From Phreatobacter cathodiphilus (GTDB lineage: Bacteria; Pseudomonadota; Alphaproteobacteria; Rhizobiales; Phreatobacteraceae): a DNA stretch of 64,000 nt. A program made the translations under genes and the position numbers. Within the stretch, counting starts at the first letter, position 1. Every line of letters starts with the position of its first letter. The stretch covers positions 2,534,001 through 2,598,000 of the forward strand of contig NZ_CP027668.1 of assembly GCF_003008515.1 (NCBI RefSeq), in the 5' to 3' direction. Positions 61,586-64,000 of the stretch are shown here, piece by piece. The notes under the pieces were generated by a model. It ran no database searches and was not told the DNA's origin. It worked only from the letters and a program-made list of their open reading frames with translations.

Positions 61586-62982
61586 GCGGGTTGTCCTTCT
61601 GCGAAAACGATCGAAAGGGGCTGGAGCGAGGAAAGGTCCGGCATTGCGCCCGAGGCAAAGCCCGGCCAGTCCAGCGATGAGAGATCGAGCCGGCCGGAGG
61701 CGACCGCCAGGCGGACGCGGTCGGTCGCGGCATAGAGACCGGGATGGGCCGCACGGAAGGCTTGCGCCTCGGTCTCGGGCGCGGGGCCGAAGCCGTCGAC
61801 GTAGTGGTGGCCGTTGCGCTCCACGTGGGTCAGGCCGAGGGCGGCGACGAAGGCTGTGTCCTGCTGCACGGCGAGGCCCGGCTGGCAGGTCAGGTCCTCG
61901 GCCGAGACCAGGAAACGCCCCTCCCCGGCCTCCTCGTTCCACACGGCGGCGCGCGTGGCGTTCAGCAGTGCCTTGTAGAAGCCCTTGCAGCATTTGGAGG
62001 AGACGCCGCTGTAACCGAGTGCCCTGGCCCGCGGGAAGGCGTCGTAGGCATCGTCCGCCTCGTCGATGATCACGCCGCGTGCCGCGACGCCCGCGTTCAG
62101 CCCCTGCTCGAAGGTGACGCGCCGGTCGTAGGGCTGCTCGATGAACAGGAGCCGCGCCATGAGGCCGGCGAGCCGCGGCTCGGCATCCGCCCGTATCAGC
62201 AGGTCCGCGAGCGCGTCCGGGGCATATTGCTCGTTGGCGTCCACCGTCACGCGGTAGTCGATGCCGCGCCCGTCCAGCAGGCCCGCGATCTTGGCGAGCC
62301 GCCGGCAGTCGGTCGCGGGATCGCCGCCGAGCTTGATCTTGAAGAAGCGGAGATCAGCGGCGTCGAGTTCGCCGGCGAGGCTGTCCGGCCCGTCGATCTG
62401 GTCCATCAACCCGACCGTGTGGCGCAGGGCGATGCTCCGGGCGGGCGAGAGCGCTGCGAGGCGCGCCTCGACGGCGGCCTGCGCGAGGTCCGGCGTCAAC
62501 CGCGTGTCGATGCCGGCGGCATTGCCCGCAAGCACCGCCACGAAGCTGCGGCCGAGCGCCTTCGACAGCCCGTCCAGCACCGCCTTGTCCACCTGCGCCA
62601 CGCCGAACGCCGCCGAGAGCGGGGTGACGTCCGCCGCGCGGGCCCAGGCGATCTGCCTCTCGTGCAGCGCCGCGTGATGGCCGAAGGCCGTGTCGGAGGT
62701 GCGGATGGCGTTCGCCCGGGCGACGGCCTCGGAGAGGCTCGCCACGAGGTCCCGCACCGTGTCGCCCGGGCTGCGTCCCGGCCGCTTGTCGAACCATTTC
62801 GGCGGCATCAGTTCGGCCGTCATGCCGGTGGCGCGGCCATGGCCCTCGACCTCGACGACCACGCTCACGAAAGCCTGGAAGGCGCCCTCCACTGTGACCG
62901 CGCCGAAGCGGAACGGCCGGACGAAGGGCGTCCAGCGCGCGAAGGCTTCGACATCGGACAGGCGGATGCGCGGCGCGCTCAT
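61582..62982 (-). CDS. Enolase-superfamily (mandelate racemase/muconate lactonizing-like) enzyme
   Basis: A 466-residue protein. The barrel has KIK (Lys215, Lys217), metal ligands Asp248 (TVDANEQY), Glu282 (FIEQPYD) and Asp307/Glu308 (IIDEADD), and a Lys on strand six (GVSSKCCKG, 330). The pattern is closer to muconate lactonizing enzyme than to acid-sugar dehydratases, since the Asp-His dyad is not apparent. It abstracts a proton alpha to a carboxylate; the substrate is unknown. It is first gene of the leftward arm. The ATG at 62982 fits conservation better than one at 63039. Confidence 0.85.
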   Translation of the reverse strand: MSAPRIRLSDVEAFARWTPFVRPFRFGAVTVEGAFQAFVSVVVEVEGHGRATGMTAELMPPKWFDKRPGRSPGDTVRDLVASLSEAVARANAIRTSDTAFGHHAALHERQIAWARAADVTPLSAAFGVAQVDKAVLDGLSKALGRSFVAVLAGNAAGIDTRLTPDLAQAAVEARLAALSPARSIALRHTVGLMDQIDGPDSLAGELDAADLRFFKIKLGGDPATDCRRLAKIAGLLDGRGIDYRVTVDANEQYAPDALADLLIRADAEPRLAGLMARLLFIEQPYDRRVTFEQGLNAGVAARGVIIDEADDAYDAFPRARALGYSGVSSKCCKGFYKALLNATRAAVWNEEAGEGRFLVSAEDLTCQPGLAVQQDTAFVAALGLTHVERNGHHYVDGFGPAPETEAQAFRAAHPGLYAATDRVRLAVASGRLDLSSLDWPGFASGAMPDLSSLQPLSIVFAEGQPA

Positions 62983-63051
62983 CGGCGCCGCCCTGCCATC
63001 GTCACCCGAACCATGAGCGTCTCTCCCGACGGCTCTCACCGGAGCCTTAAT

Positions 63052-63093
63052 TCACTGACTGGTTACTTACAGAGAGGCGCGGGCCGAAGTCAA
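63052..63093 (-). promoter_or_regulatory. Copy 2 of 19-nt operator with candidate promoter of the leftward arm
   Basis: TCACTGACTGGTTACTTAC (63052-63070, plus-strand reading) matches the site at 55093-55111 in 17 of 19 bases. On the minus strand a candidate -35 TTGACT covers 63093-63088, putting the operator over the -10 region. The start codon is 70 nt away. Binding here should repress. Confidence 0.6.
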
Positions 63094-63127
63094 GCCGGCC
63101 CGCCGCGCGTCATCGCGGCCGGGGCGC

Positions 63128-63143
63128 TTAGCCGGGTCTTAAC
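63128..63143 (+). promoter_or_regulatory. CtrA-type box upstream of MHYT gene
   Basis: TTAG-CCGGGTC-TTAAC has the N7 spacing with one mismatch to TTAA-N7-TTAAC. It ends 86 nt before the MHYT start codon. Confidence 0.5.
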
Positions 63144-63229
63144 CCTGCGGCGGGGCGGCCGGCAGCCGAGAGTTTTCCTTAAGGTGTGCCCCGCTAGCTC
63201 TGGGGAAACTCACAGGTGCTTTTCCCCCG

Positions 63230-64000
63230 ATGTACCGTGTCCTGACCTGCCTCGCCGACGCGCACAATGTGTGGCTTGTCGGAATGGCCGCCCTCGTCTG
63301 CCTCGTCTCGAGCTACGCCGTGATCGACATCGGGCGCCTGGCGCACGGTTCGCAGGGCCGCAGCCGTCTCGGCTGGATCGCCGCGGCGGGCGGCACGGCG
63401 GGCTTCGGCGTCTGGGCGACCCATTTCATCGCCATGCTCGCCTACGACCCCGGCGTCGTCATCGGCTACGACATCGGCCTCACCGCCGCCTCGCTCGCCG
63501 TCGCGGTGCTCATCACCGCGGCCGGCATGAGCGTTGCTCTCTCCGTCCCCGGCCCGGCCGGCACCGCCACGGGCGGTGTCGTCGTCGGCCTCGGCATCGC
63601 CACCATGCACTATCTCGGCATGGCCTCGGTGCAGATTCCCGGCCGCATGGACTGGGCCGGAGACCTCGTGGCCGTGTCGGTGCTGGCGGGCGCCGGCCTC
63701 TCGGCCGCCGCCTTCCTCGCCGCCCGCCGTCGCGACCGTCTGGGCAAATGGCAGGGCGCCCTGCTGCTCACCCTCGCGGTCTGTTCGCTGCACTTCACCG
63801 GCATGGGCGCCATCACCGTCACCCCGGATCCGGCCCGTCCGATCTCCGCCGCGACCCTGGCGCCGCAATCCCTCGCTCTCGCCGTCGGCCTCTGCGCCAT
63901 GCTGGTCCTGGCCTTCGCGCTGTTTACGGCGGTGATGTCGCGGCGCAGCCGCGCCGCCCAGGCCGAACAGGAGCGCATGTTCCGCATCCTGGTGGAGGGG
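63230..64000 (+). CDS. MHYT-domain signalling protein (3' partial)
   Basis: The first 257 codons of a membrane sensor. It has seven hydrophobic segments and three MHYT-type motifs: THFIAML, MHYLGMAS and LHFTGMGA, a possible copper- or gas-sensing unit. A linker QAEQERMFRILVEG at the window edge looks like the start of a PAS domain. Family members usually end in GGDEF and/or EAL domains that make or break cyclic di-GMP. The open frame runs off the window, so output domains are unseen. The start at 63230 lacks a strong ribosome site but matches the family N-terminus. Confidence 0.87.
   Translation, partial: MYRVLTCLADAHNVWLVGMAALVCLVSSYAVIDIGRLAHGSQGRSRLGWIAAAGGTAGFGVWATHFIAMLAYDPGVVIGYDIGLTAASLAVAVLITAAGMSVALSVPGPAGTATGGVVVGLGIATMHYLGMASVQIPGRMDWAGDLVAVSVLAGAGLSAAAFLAARRRDRLGKWQGALLLTLAVCSLHFTGMGAITVTPDPARPISAATLAPQSLALAVGLCAMLVLAFALFTAVMSRRSRAAQAEQERMFRILVEG

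Overview
The window reads as chromosomal DNA of a high-GC alphaproteobacterium, most likely order Hyphomicrobiales (Rhizobiales). The main signs are a fliF-fliG-fliH-fliN-flbD operon in the alphaproteobacterial order, CtrA-type TTAA-N7-TTAA boxes, a DUF1134/EipA envelope protein, DUF1127 and phasin genes, and the GTCATCCCCGG- and CATCCTGAGG-type intergenic palindromic repeats common in that order. No rRNA, tRNA, CRISPR array, insertion sequence or phage gene was seen. Almost every long open frame opposite a real gene is a GC-driven shadow.

Layout. 0-12.3 kb is mixed housekeeping and envelope: phasin (cut by the left edge), DUF1127, a membrane-anchored coiled-coil protein, EipA, a YHS protein, a secreted PHB-depolymerase-like esterase, a 2-hydroxyacid dehydrogenase, a polysaccharide deacetylase, an NMT1-type receptor, DUF2189 and nitronate monooxygenase. 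An iron-sulfur photolyase (PhrB type) follows, with an SDR that has lost its catalytic Tyr and the small zinc-ribbon protein DUF2256. 12.5-25.8 kb is flagellar: the leftward fliF operon, a conserved 4-TM gene, flhA, an OmpA/BON plus helix-hairpin-helix pair, fliK and an FlhB C-terminal paralogue. fliF and flhA share a two-part promoter element: a CtrA-type box, then exactly 9 nt later a GGCAA-N3-TTGCC palindrome.

25.9-43.2 kb holds an acyl-CoA ligase, a cobalt-type nitrile hydratase operon (alpha, beta, accessory), a NIPSNAP protein, a MetX-like hydrolase, ABC-F, Nudix, a flavin monooxygenase, an SLC13/RCK permease, an SDR, a PPOX-type flavoprotein and an RND efflux pair. 43.5-48.3 kb is a YhaO/YhaN-type nuclease-ATPase pair. 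48.3-55.0 kb is a peptide or amino-acid utilisation unit: XRE-cupin regulator, receptor, two permeases, FAD oxidoreductase and GhrA-like reductase, with no ATPase.

55.1-63.0 kb is a catabolic island: TTT receptor, TIM-barrel isomerase and TetR rightward; enolase-superfamily enzyme, Gfo/Idh/MocA dehydrogenase, DUF993 aldolase and a second TIM-barrel isomerase leftward. The two outer promoters carry near-identical 19-nt sites, so both arms look like one TetR regulon degrading an unidentified sugar, polyol or sugar acid. This is the best candidate for an undescribed pathway. The window ends inside an MHYT-domain signalling gene with a CtrA-like box upstream.
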